Assembly (NCBI GenBank): GCA_948567375.1
Contig: OX419758.1
Span: 4,717,001 to 4,781,000 of the forward strand
DNA from: Lunularia cruciata
Lineage: Eukaryota > Streptophyta > Marchantiopsida > Lunulariales > Lunulariaceae
Length of the DNA: 64,000 nucleotides
Direction: 5' to 3'
The position numbers were made by a program, and so were the translations under genes. The notes below the pieces were generated by a model that saw only the letters and a list, made by a program, of their open reading frames with translations, made no database searches and was not told the DNA's origin. Shown in pieces: positions 43,631 to 53,995 of this stretch (position 1 is the first letter of the stretch; each line of letters begins with the position of its first letter).

Positions 43631-45140
43631 TGACCTACACCCGGAGTTCATGGAGGACAAGGTGGTAGAGGTGGCGGTAGAGGATCTACACCTAGTAAGG
43701 GTGCAGTATCTACCCTTACTTTTGATACAGCTATGGCTACTTGGATTGAGCAGTTGGAATAGAGATTGGCTAGTATGGCCATTACTCAAAGGAGATCAGA
43801 TTTGGGTGCTGGAGGCTTCCACCTCATATGTTGGTGATAAAGATGTTTTGGACTTCATGTGAAGAATGGCATAGGTGGATGCATCTGCAACAATGACTAG
43901 GAGTGCAATATGTGCTCTAGATACTACATGAGCATCAGTGGAGTTGGACCCACAGAGAGGAGAGGTTGGGAGATATATCAGACTTCCTAGTCTTTTACAC
44001 TTGACGTCCCAGTGCATGTGTGGTAGGTGGTGATGGGGTGCATGATGGACTACCTACTAGCCAGCCACTTGCTACTACACAGATTGAGTCAGCACAATGT
44101 TGAAAGCAGCTCAGCTGATTATACCGTGCCCTTTGTTTTCAACTAGTGACATGTTTACATTGGGAGTTGACCTAGCCCCAATGTTCCAATTGGCTACCAT
44201 GCTTTGTGAGGGTAGGGATGATGCAGTTCTTACTACTAGAGTAGAGGTGGTTGATAGTAGAGTTGACTTGGTTGCGGAGCATGGGATCCGTTCAGCAACT
44301 AGTGGTTTATGGCAAGTAGCCATGACTAGATTGGAAGAGTTACCAACTAGACCAGCCTTTGAGAGAGCACAGTTCACACTTGGTGTTGTCCTATTGGATA
44401 ACCAGAGGGGGATTTTCCATTTGGTGGGACCTTTAGGGAAGGTCTATACACCACAGAGAGTCTTGTTAGACTCTGGTATGCAACCCCTTATGTTGGGCAA
44501 GGCTATAGTAGTCGGTCTGGAGTTATGGAAGACCAATGTGGAGAGGTGTCCATTTTAGATCCAGACATCTCTAGGTGGTGGTTTGACACACTATACATCA
44601 CACATTGGGAGCTTGTTGTCCAGGTTCAGCCTGGTCATCTTATTGATAGCTCAGTGGTGAGAGCTCTGGCTATTGCAACAATAGTTGAGTCATATAATGT
44701 GCTAGTTGGAGGAGTAGTGCTATATCCCATGGGTTTCAGTATTGACTATTGGGACCTCCTATAGACTAAGTTGGCAGTCTGGTGAGGGAAGGGTATATTG
44801 CGTACCGATATGCTTCAGTAGTGGCAGTCTTGGCTCACTACAATTTGGGACCAAGGCAACATCAGTTTCAGCTTTCAATAGTGTAGCTACTTGGCTAAGT
44901 GACTTGTTGGAGGGGAACGCCCATACAAAGGATACTCTAGTACTAGAGGAGATCACTTGGATTTGGAGTACGAGTGGGATTGTTCCATCCACCTTGGATG
45001 TTCCATTGTGGAGTTCAGAGGAGGCATTGTAGCAGCATGCAGATCAATTGGTGCAACAGGCTTGAAGTGGAGTTTTTGTACCATTGGGAGATGAGTGTGA
45101 GGATGAGCCTCAAGAGTCAATTACTTTGACACCTCTGAAT
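43631..45140 (+). pseudogene. MTase element protease region and linker to methyltransferase
   Basis: An open stretch at 44097-44558 includes RVLLDSGMQPLMLGKAIVVG, with the protease DSG at about 44469-44477, in the same frame as the nucleocapsid and methyltransferase. Further on, a frame at 44742-45032 (SVATWLSDLLEGNAHTKDTL, VPLWSSEEAL) forms a linker of about 200 residues that I do not recognise, leading directly to methyltransferase motif I. Stops occur at several points, many explained by C-to-T or G-to-A change. Confidence 0.65.
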
Positions 45141-46160
45141 ACCACACTCATTGCTTGGTAGTATCTTGTAGAGGAGATATGTCTTTTAGAATTATTTGAT
45201 TGGATTAGCATCAGACTAGCTGCAATATTATAGGTGTGTATACGAATACAAAGGTACTTGTATGTAGAGAGAGATGAGACTGCTAGGAGAGTCTCTCTAC
45301 ATCATATGGCACACTTGGTCTACCGGTAATTTAAGTTATTACTAATATCAATAGTCAGAGGTTACCAGAAGGCCCTACCAATAGACATTTCCTTATTGGG
45401 GGCGCATGATCTGGAGAGATATGGGCCTATTCATTTGGTGATTTCTAGATGGCCATGTCAAGGATATACACATGTTGGCCAAGGTTTGGGTCTTCTAGAT
45501 CCTCATTCAAGTATGTTTTGGGAGATGTTATGGATACTACAACATCTCTAGGTTCATCAGTCTATTTCTCCAACTTACTTTTTGGAGAACATTCCTTTCA
45601 TGGGTGATTCTTGCACCACAGTGGTGGCGAGTACACATCAAGTCCAATCTTGGATGGGACGTGTTGTATTGTTGGATGCAGCCAGAGTGGGATCACAAGC
45701 TCATCATCTTTGTCTTTGGTGGACAAACTTATTACCCATAGAGGTTTTACAACGTGCATATGATAGGATTCAACAACTAGACCACATCCTTGTTGATGAC
45801 ATCTTGGATGTGGGATGTGAGTCTCAAACGGTGGTAGTGGCTGATAGGTCACTTATAGTAGTGGTGAACCTAGTTGGACAGCCTAGAGCCGCTTTTCTCA
45901 CACTTATGAGTTTCCCAAGCTCTTATGCTTTTTGAGAGGGAGGACCTTGACTTGTTTGGGACTCACAGTTATAGAAATTGGTGGAGCCCAATGCCAATGA
46001 GAGAGAGCGGGCGATGGGTTTTTTCATCGGTATTACTGTTGTTCCAATAGTGTTAGAGGCGTCCAGGTGTTAGGTACTAGGTCAGGCTATGGACCTAAAC
46101 TGTTTGACCTAGATTGCAAACCTTGGTTTGGCAGAGCAACGTAGGATGTGTTTGATAGGC
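45141..46160 (+). pseudogene. C5-cytosine DNA methyltransferase domain, DNMT3-like, in retrotransposon pol
   Basis: All motifs fall in one frame. Motif I LLELFDWIS (45183-45212, normally LxLFxGI), motif II region RYLYVERDE, motif III PIDISLLGAHDLERYGP (from 45378), motif IV ISRWPCQGYT with catalytic Cys codon TGT at 45456-45458, motif VI FLENIPFMGD (Glu-Asn-Ile at 45585), motif VIII LDAARVGSQAHHLCLWWTN and IX/X NERERAMGFFIGIT plus LGQAM. The block LDA..V..AH....WWTN matches DNMT3 (DA..VSAAHRARYFWGN) better than DNMT1 or CMT. The enzyme would methylate cytosine using S-adenosylmethionine. I count eight in-frame stops and no frameshift over about 310 codons; the final Gly of motif I is Trp/Ser. 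This copy is dead but complete in layout. Confidence 0.85.
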
Positions 46161-47460
46161 ATCACCACTCAAACCCTTGTGGGCCTTGTGCCTATCGAGA
46201 TGATTCAGGCACATGTTGTGGGCAACAAACCGAGTAGACATGGTATTCTTGGGACACAACCAGTAGCTTCTAGGGAGAGTCGTCTACTTGGAGTCTATCC
46301 AAGTGAGCATGTGCTACTTGGATTACACCCTTGGTCTACTTGGGATGCAACTAGAGGACGTGTGGAGCTTGCAGCCAGAGTGGAGGGAGTTTTTCACACA
46401 AAGGTTGGAACTCTAGTGGTCGGGGACATGACACTACTGCTCCCAAGGGCCCAGTGTAGCAGCCAGTAAGTAAATCTTCCACTCTTGAGATAGTTACAAA
46501 GGATACTTGGGAGCCAGATCTTGGACCCAAGCTTACAAGAGAGGAAAGACGGAGAGTTTGGAGGTTTTTGAGGAGCTACACAAGTTGTTTTACCTTTAGT
46601 ATGAAGGATTTGGGTGCCCTGAAGGGACCTGGTATATAGATTGAGCTGACTAGCAATACACTAGTTTTCCAACATCCTTATCACTATAGTGACATGGAGA
46701 GGACATTGATTTAGAGTTGGAGTAGAGACCTTTCTGAGGTTGGTTTGGTGGAGATCTCACATGGAGAGTTTGCATCTAGCCATAGATGCCAGCCAAGAAG
46801 GATATGCATGGCAACTACACAGATAGGCGGATATGTGGAGATTACCGTCCTATCAACCAATAGATTAGGGCTGATCGGTATGCCATGCCTACACCTAAGG
46901 AGATTTTTGATGTGATTGGGCATGCAAAGGTCTTCAGTACTTTGGATCTTCAAGTAGGATATCATAAGTTGCCAATAAAGAAGGAGGATAAGTCCAAGAC
47001 AACATTTGGGGTTATTGATCCTCACTGTAAGGATGTGTTATATTAGTGGAGGTTCTTACCATTTGGGTTAAAGAATGCTCTTTTTGAGTTCTAGAGGGTC
47101 CTGAATAGGATCCTAGCTGGATTGGATTTTGCTTGGTGTTATATTGATGACATTTTAGTCTATAGACCTATTGTGGAAGAGCATGAGAGACAATTGTTAG
47201 AGGTGTTTGAGAGGTTGAGATCTCATGGATTCAAATTACATCCTAGGAAGTGTAGGTTCTTCCACAAGTAGGTTGAGTATTTGGGTCACACTATCTACCC
47301 TGGAGGACTTGGTGTTCAGTAGACCAAGGTGAAGGCTATTGCACATAATTCTTGGCCTACGGATGTGAGCAGAATGCAATCATTCCTTGGGTTGGCAAAC
47401 TTCTATCGCTGCTATGTTAGAGGATTTAGTGCCATTGCCAAGGCCTTGACAAAGCTGACC
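46161..47460 (+). pseudogene. MTase element reverse transcriptase
   Basis: After a linker (46128-46469), RT begins with KLTREERRRVWRFLRSY (about 46529) and shows CGDYRPIN (46834), FSTLDLQVGYHKLPI, FLPFGLKNAL, the catalytic CYIDDILVY with Tyr-Ile-Asp-Asp at 47140-47151, and LGHTIYPGG. The thumb and the start of RNase H (WPTDVSRMQSFLGLANFYR, AIAKALTKL) run to 47460. Two frame changes separate it from the methyltransferase frame and it has several stops. The methyltransferase therefore lies between protease and RT. Confidence 0.8.
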
Positions 47461-48155
47461 TATGAGCCGGCATGTCTCTCACTCAGGATGAACCTATGAT
47501 GGCTATTATAGTAGCGCACCATGGACTAAGAAGGCAAGGAACCCCAACTCTATCATACTCCTCCAAGGCTAACACTCCAAGACTCAAGACATTGCTCACT
47601 AGAGAACTCAATGAGAGAGAGAGAGATAGTTGCAAATGAAAGGATGATGAGTACCTCCTCACCCCTTGTTTATATACTTGTGAAATAGTTACGTACCAAA
47701 GTTACTAATTACCGTAGTAACTTAAGTTACTACACTAAAAGTCAAGTAAAGTCAAAAAGTAGAAAGGAATATCCATTCACATAGGCATATTCCCCTAAGC
47801 ATGTGGTCTTATCTTGACCCAACCACCAAGTCAAGGATTCCTTCACATGGGCTATCCATGGACTAAAGAAGAATCCAAAAAAAAAGGTTTGCAGGCCCAA
47901 GTGTTCTAAACTCTTTCCTCAAAGCCAAACACCTAGGAATAATACCAAGTCAACACACTAAAATCCAAAATAGTGGTGCTCATCTTTTCTACTTCCTCTA
48001 AAGTAAGTTCCCTTCTATCTTAGCTACTACTAACATTAGCTAACCATGACTGATATACAACCATCCTTTATCTCTATATAAATAATACCTCTTAAGTACT
48101 TGTAATACCAAGCTAAATTACACAATACCACACACATGCACAAATGGGTGTTACA
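47461..48155 (-). mobile_element. solo LTR, LTR-692 family, inside MTase-element pol
   Basis: 695 bp, plus strand TATGAGCCGG (TG decayed to TA) ... GGGTGTTACA, flanked by the 4-bp duplication GACC (47457-47460, 48156-48159). It separates RT thumb from RNase H. Removing LTR plus one GACC (699 bp) leaves the pol frame unchanged. It is more diverged than the two full-length copies. Confidence 0.93.
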
Positions 48156-48159
48156 GACC

Positions 48160-49750
48160 AAGCTTACACAGGAGTGGTGTTGGGGAGATGAGCAGGAGAG
48201 AGCTTTTGTAGAGCTCAAGGAGAGGTTGACATCTTCTCTTATTTTGAGGAGACCAATCAGAGGACGACCATCTCATGTTCATACTGATTGGAGTATGTTG
48301 GGGCTTGGAGTGGTTCTCACCCAACATGATGATGAGGGGAAGGAGTTTGTGGTGGCTTATGCTAGTCACTCCAAATAGCAGATGCAAAGTATAGTTCATA
48401 TAAAGGAGAGTGCTTGGTAGCAATTTGGGCAATAGCACATTGCTGATGTTACCTATTTGGTAACCCCTTCACTCTCATCATCAATCATCAACCGCTAAAG
48501 TGGTTGATGGAGTCCGACAAGCTTTCAGGGAAGCTTGCATGATGGGCTCTTATTTTACAGGAGTATGATTTCATGGTTGTTTACAACCTTAGAGTGATGA
48601 ACCATGATGCAGATGGGTTGAGTAGAAACCCATGTCCCGGCCAACAAGATTAGACCGGAGCACGTTGGCATGGTGAGACAGATGAGGAGATGGTGCTAGG
48701 TTGGCATGCATCGGCCTTTCAGTGTATATTTTTTGAGACGTTGGTGGCATACAAGAGGAGTTATTGAGGTCACATATCCAAAGAGTGAAGATATTGATAC
48801 AATTTAGCAAGACATCCATGGTGATGTCTTACTGATGGACTATCTTTGCACTGGTCTTGTGAGTAGCAAAGTTGGGGCCAAGGGGAGAGACCGTGTTCTT
48901 CAGCAAGCCAAATGGTTCAGATTGGAGGGCAGACATCTTTTGCATGTATGGGAGGATGGTAGAGTGAGAGTAGTACCACTTCTATCTCAAAGACTACAAT
49001 TGGTCTGTCATGCTCATGAAGAGCTAAGACATTTTGGAGTTAAGCGTACATATAGCTTACTCCAGAGTCATTATTGTTGGCACGGGATGCAGACCAAGGT
49101 ACAATAGTTTGTTGCTAGATGTGTGGTTTGTGACCAAGTTAGAGCATCATTCAATGCTCCTATGCCACAATTACACCCATTACCTATCATGGGATTGGGT
49201 TATCATTGGAGTTTGGACTTTGCTGGACCTTTACCGTTGACAATGAGACATCATTGATATGTTTGGGTGATGGTAGAGATCACCTTAAGGCAGATGGCTT
49301 AGTAGAGAGAGTGGTTTAGCCAGTGAGAAGAGGACTGCAAAAGCATGGTTTGCAGAGAGGCCACTTAGGAGATTGGGATCTCCAATTACCTTGGTTGGCC
49401 ATGGGCTATCGGTTCAATCGGCAAGCCTCCTTAGCATCCTTCTCTCCTTACTTTCTACTCTATGGACGAGGTCCAGATTTACCTACAACCATTCATTGAG
49501 ATGCTACTATAGTCTTGGACTTGGATGATCTAGATGTGTGGGTGAGCACATGTTCTCAATGGGCAGAGATCTTTCAGAGAGTGATGCCAATGGCCTTTGA
49601 GAACTTGGCAATTGCTCAACATAGGGATACCTTATGTTATGCTACTATTCAAGGAGGAGGTTATAGAACCTCAATCCGTCAATTTCATCCAGGTGACTAT
49701 GTATATCTACTACAGACAACACCAATGACATTTATGTTTTGATAGGCCAC
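48160..49750 (+). pseudogene. MTase element RNase H and integrase
   Basis: RNase H: HVHTDWSMLGLGVVLTQ (48279 on) and VVAYASHSK, then a DADGLSRNPCP block near 48606. Integrase: zinc region at 48970-49130 (VCHAHEELRHFGVKRTYSLL, CVVCDQVRASF), core start GYHWSLDFAGPLPL near 49200. Most of the rest of the core, including the second Asp and the Glu, is missing here: the sequence jumps near 49330 to a C-terminal part (MGYRFNRQASLASFSPYFLL, then QFHPGDYVYLL near 49690). The missing part survives in the fragment at 28699-28800. The coding sequence reads towards the PHD tail beyond the solo LTR. Confidence 0.75.
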
Positions 49751-50305
49751 TGTCATGCCATTTGTAGTTCCGCATCTAGATGCTCGGACACTGGAGTTCC
49801 ACTGATGGTAGTTAGAGTTATTCTAGCTGTTTCTCAGGGACTACTTTCCGACGGTTAGATTTTGTGTTCGGGGTACTGACTTCACGGTGGGGCCCACCGT
49901 CACTTTGCACCGTTTGCACCGTCGAGTGTGCCGTCAGCGGGACCGTTAGGGTTTCAGGGCTAGCTCGAGTCCAGGGGGTATAGTTTCGAAGTGAGCTCCA
50001 GAGAGCTCACTTCTCTGATGTTGAGCCTTCGAGTTCCTGGCTATGGTGGACAGAGGCCGGCGAGCGTCACCTGGATTCTCTATGCTTGAGTGGGTGTGGC
50101 TTGACTGTAATCAGTGCCCAGTTGTTGGCAGTTTATAGAGTGACAGATCAAGTACTGATCTGAGTTGAGTTGAGTTGAAAGTGTTAAGCAATCTGATTAT
50201 TGTGGCACTTTAGAGTCTATGTATGACTTATGTGTGAGTTGTGCTTTTATAGTGTATGATGTTGACAGCGATGTATGTTGTGTAGCAATGTATATACGCA
50301 CGACA
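49751..50305 (+). repeat. MTase-family solo LTR inserted in its own relative
   Basis: 555 bp, TGTCATGCCATTTGTAG ... GTATATACGCACGACA, flanked by CCAC (49747-49750 and 50306-50309). It lies between the integrase C-terminus and the PHD coding sequence, so it is better explained as a separate insertion than as this element's own 3' LTR. It supports the LTR variant in which CTGATTA is followed by TTGTGGCAC. Confidence 0.65.
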
Positions 50306-50617
50306 CCACACTATCTTGAGGAGAGTGCGTGAGGTTTTGCCATCTAGAGTCCTTGTGAAGAACGTGATGGTGTTGTTTGGAAGGATCATGTGCATAATTG
50401 TGCACCATGTCACCTTCCAAACATTGATGGTTCTATGGACCCAAGCTTGGCACTTATAAGTGTAGGCTTGAGGTGTATGTTATGTGGCTCTTCCGGTGGA
50501 GCTGCTACTATGTTAATCTATGATAGGTGTTTGAGAGGATGGCATATGGCATGTATGACTACTCCCTTCACGGTGGTTCCTCAAGGACAATGGTTATGTC
50601 CTAGATATACTTGACCT
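50306..50617 (+). pseudogene. PHD finger at the C-terminus of MTase-element pol
   Basis: The frame reads ERDGVVWKDHVHNCAPCH, PNIDGSMDPSLAL, then CMLCGSSGGAATMLIYDRC, LRGWHMACMTTPF and PQGQWLCPRYT, ending in TGA. This is the Cys4-His-Cys3 pattern of a PHD zinc finger. Six of eight ligands remain. The third and eighth are Tyr, each one G-to-A step from Cys (TGT to TAT). PHD fingers read histone H3 tails. The preceding HNCAPCHLPNIDG is a conserved-looking linker. Upstream a TAG at 50345 and the solo LTR separate it from integrase, whose tail reads naturally into it once the insertion is ignored. Confidence 0.75.
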
Positions 50618-50785
50618 ATAGCTAGTTCATTCTTTATATGGTATAGATTGCAAATAGATGACTAACAATGAGGACTCCATAGCACTTGACCTTCTGATCT
50701 TTGTCCATCATAGTGCATACCATATACTTGGAGTAGATGGCTATCTGGAGTTAGGGGGACCTAACCGCTAGCTAGGGTGGCAATT
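50618..50785 (+). other. MTase element 3' untranslated segment
   Basis: Between the PHD stop and the terminal repeat. It contains the purine-rich GGAGTTAGGGGGACC near 50746-50760 and GCTAGGGTGGCAAT just before the repeat, either of which could be a polypurine tract. No coding potential is seen. Confidence 0.45.
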
Positions 50786-50887
50786 GTGGCACTTTAGAGT
50801 CTGTATATGACTTATGTGTGAGTTGTGCTTCTGTAGTGTATGATGTTGACAGCGATGTATGTGTGTAGCGATGTATATACATATGAC
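50786..50887 (+). repeat. partial 3' LTR of the MTase element
   Basis: About 102 bp (ATTGTGGCACTTTAGAG ... TATACATATGACA) repeat the last 104 bp of the LTR at 49751-50305. The differences are mostly C-to-T and G-to-A. The rest of the 3' LTR is missing. It is followed directly by chromovirus-1 sequence (AATACCC), so it marks the right end of the insertion. Confidence 0.65.
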
Positions 50888-52400
50888 AAATACCCTTTCC
50901 AAAGGACCTTGTATTCTATTTGTTGATGGCGGCCTTGTTCAATATGGCAATGCGTAAGGATACAATCAACTTCATACTCCTCATGATCATTGATAGAGAT
51001 GGGAGGAGGAGGAGGTTAGACCCAAGAGGAAAAAGAAAATGGGTTAGGAACAAAGGTTTTCAACTTGGAAATGTGAAAGATAAGGTGGATATACATCTGA
51101 AAAGGCAAGACAAGTCAAGTCAATAAGCAATAGGAGAGATAATTTGGGTGACATCAAAGGGTCCTATCTAATTAGGGGCAAGTTTACAAACTTGGGTATC
51201 AAGTGGGAGAGGTAGGTTACTAGGGGAGAGCATGACTTTATCACTAACTTGAAATGTGAGATCACGGTGAATGGTGGTTTGCATATTGTTTCTACTGATT
51301 TTGAGCAACAAGTAGATGAGATTTGGCTTGTTGGAAGGATTGGGATTTGGTGGTCAAGAAGGTTGAAGTATGAGGGACATGGGATAGATGAAGAGCAAGA
51401 AAGGAATTTGGAACAAGTGGATCTTGGCCAAAATTGAGGAAGAAAGCAAAGAATTTGGTGCTTGCATGTTTGGAATTATTGTATGCAAGGTGGAAGCAAG
51501 ACATTCATCCGAATTGGCATGGTGGATGTTGACGAAAGCATGAAGCATATCTTCCAAGGTGCAATTTGCATGTTCAATTTGTCCATCAATTTGAGGATGA
51601 TAGGCCATGGACAAAGCAAGCTTGGTGCCGAGTATCTAAAAGAGTGCTTGCCAAAATTTCCCAATGAATTAAGGATCATGATCAAAGATGAGAACATGCG
51701 GTATCCGATGATGTTTGAATATATTGTCATAGTAGATCTATGCCAAGGTTGGAGCATCCACAATATCAATTATTGTTGCCAAATGGATTTTCTTACTAAG
51801 CTTATCCACAAACACTACAATTGCTATGTGACTTAGCTTTGTCTTGGGCAAGGAGGTGATGAGATCTAAGCTCACATGTTCCAAATGAGTAGATGGAATG
51901 GGGAGTGGTTGAAGGAGTCCACTTGGTTTTTGGTAATTGGTTTTATTGCATTGATAGCTCTCACATGATTGTACAAACTACTGAACATCTTGTGCCATGT
52001 TGGGCCACCATCATTGGCGTTGGAGGGCACCTAAGGTCCATGGGACCAACAACTTGCAAACCATGGGATTCTTGTAGGCGTACAAGTCAAAGATCACCTT
52101 TGGCTAGAACAAAGATATGTTCCTCATGGAATAGAAGTCCTCTTTTGAAGGAGAAGGTGTTGTACTCCTTGTTGCTTGCTGCAAGATGACCTTCTACCAT
52201 CTAAAAGAATGGATCTTGTTGTAGAGCTATCCTAAATTTGGTTTGGGCTTTAGAATCAACTAACACTGTTTGTAATTGATACCATGATGAGAGGAGGAGA
52301 CTTCAAATCAGGTCATCATGATAGGGCATCAAGGATGACATAGAACTGACTGGGTTTGTACTCAATTTTGATATCAAACAATTGTATTTGTTCCTCCTAT
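50888..52400 (-). pseudogene. chromovirus-1 copy 3: chromodomain and integrase
   Basis: On the minus strand the integrase core (51836-51354; HPQIDGQIEHANCTLEDML, AYNNSKHAS) leads to the linker around 51200 (TTGATACCCAAGTTTGTAAA) and a chromodomain core IEYKVLWKGY at about 50925-50896, broken by the MTase insertion. The upstream part (52400-51840) holds the integrase zinc region. It aligns with the plus-strand copies at 13200-14270 and 27831-28167. Decayed by stops. Confidence 0.75.
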
Positions 52401-53754
52401 CGATGATGTCAAATCTTCATGTGTTCCAAATGTAACATCTGCAACAAAGGCTTATGATCAGTTTGCATGACCACTTGTTTCCCCAAGAGATAATGCTTCC
52501 ATACCTTGGTGGCATATACCATTACTAGTTTTTCTTGATCTTGATCACAATAATTCATTTCCATTGTATTGAGTCTATGAGACACAAAGGCAATAAGATG
52601 CAATCCATTTGTGAATTCTTGTTGCAACACGGCTCCAATTGCAAAGTTAGAAATATCAAAATCAACCACACATGGTAGTTGAGGATTGTATGGTTGGAGA
52701 ATTGGTCTTGAAGACACCATATATTTCAGATTCTAAAATGCTTCTTTATGCTTGTTGGTCCATTAAAAGCTTAAGTTCTTCCCCAAAAGATCGATCAATG
52801 GTGCCACCACATGAGCATAATGGTAGATGAACTTTCAATAAAAAACTAGCCAATCCATTAAATGCCCATACTTCAATAGCATACTTTGGAGTAGGCCAAT
52901 AAATGGTGGCCTTGATTTTCTCCTCTTCCATCTTGATCCCCTCCGATGAGATCTTTTGACCCAAGAAGGTAACTTCTTTCTACCAAAAAGCACACCTTGA
53001 CTTCTTGCAATAAAACTTTCAATGTTGTAGTTATCTTAGCAGTTCTCGCACATGATTTTGATGTTCTTCCTTTGTCTTGCTAGAGATTAAGATATCATCC
53101 AAGAACACCACCATATGCCAATCCAATAGTCCATCTAACACCCAATGCATCTGATCCATGAAGATTGTTGGAGCATTAGTGAGCCCAAAAGGCAAAACTC
53201 TCCACTCAAAATGTCCATACCTTGTGAAAAAGGTAATATTTTGCACATCTTCACTATCAATAAGGATTTGCCAATAGCCACTATGAAGATCCAACTTGGA
53301 GAAGTATCATGCTCCACTCAGTTGATCAAGCAAGTTATCAATTTGAGGCAATGGGTATGCATTCCTCATTGTCTGTTTATTGAGCGCACATTGTTTGTTT
53401 ATCAATACAAAAACAAAGTCCTCCATCCTTCTTTGGAATGAATAGTACCAGTGCTCTCCAATGAGATGTACTCTATAATATAAAATCCTTCTCCAACAAC
53501 TCTGTAAGTGTTATTTGCAACTCCTCCAACTCCTTTGGTGAGAGTTGATAGATTGGTATACTCATTGAAGTACTCCTTAGCAAAAACTAAATTTTTAAGT
53601 GCATACCACAATCAAAAGGTAATTATTTTAACAGATCATCTAAAAACTTGTCCACAAACTCTTGAACTATTTGATCAACCATTGCTCAATGAGGCTCTTG
53701 ACTCTCCTCAAATTTTCCTTGTGCAATTGGCTTGATCCACATTGCAAAAATAGA
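52401..53754 (-). pseudogene. chromovirus-1 copy 3: RT and RNase H
   Basis: RT: SGYWQILIDSEDVQNITFFT at about 53285-53225, FLDDILISS near 53115-53090, GHFEWRVLPFGLTNAP near 53215-53165. RNase H: 52720-52409 (CVVDFDISNFAIGAVLQQEF, MQTDHKPLLQMLHLEH). Many stops. The frame matches the better preserved copy at 62330-63600. Confidence 0.8.
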
Positions 53755-53995
53755 CTTATCTTCCTCCAAAGCTTGCTATATAGTTGCTTCACCAACAAAC
53801 TTCCCATCTAGGGGCTTATCTTCCTTCAAGGCTTGCTCTATGGTTGCTTTCCTAACAAACTTCCCATCTTGGGACTTCACTTCCTTCAAAACTTACTCTA
53901 TGGCTGCTTTCCTTACAAACTTCTCATCTTGGGACTTCTCTTCCTTCAAAGCTTGCTCTATGGCTGCTTTCCTTACAAACTTCTCATCTTGGGAC
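53755..53995 (-). repeat. chromovirus-1 connector repeat, four 60-bp units
   Basis: Four tandem 60-bp units encode, on the minus strand, variants of KSQDEKFVRKAAIEQALKEE. They lie between protease and RT. The same place has three units at 62014-62193 and one near 11663-11722. Units are in frame (20 codons), so copy-number change lengthens the polyprotein without shifting it. Confidence 0.85.

Larger units (their letters stand above)
32790..50887 (+). mobile_element. MTase-PHD Ty3/gypsy retrotransposon (decayed)
   Basis: Boundaries come from the interrupted chromovirus-1 on both sides. Excluding later insertions (LTR-692 at 32917-40743, solo LTR-692 at 47461-48155, solo LTR of its own family at 49751-50305), about 9 kb of element remains. 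Order: LTR, long leader, Gag with two knuckles, protease, C5-cytosine methyltransferase, RT, RNase H, integrase, PHD finger, partial 3' LTR. Gag through methyltransferase share one reading frame. LTR-retrotransposon methyltransferases have been reported, as I recall, from dinoflagellates and the charophyte Klebsormidium. The additional PHD tail makes this layout notable. Confidence 0.8.

Noticed and set aside
50202-50887. A TRIM-like mini-element with 104-bp terminal repeats carrying a PHD gene.
   Set aside because: No target duplication flanks it, and the first repeat is the end of a complete 555-bp LTR with its own CCAC flanks. The PHD tail fits the end of the MTase-element pol. Kept as a finding for testing.
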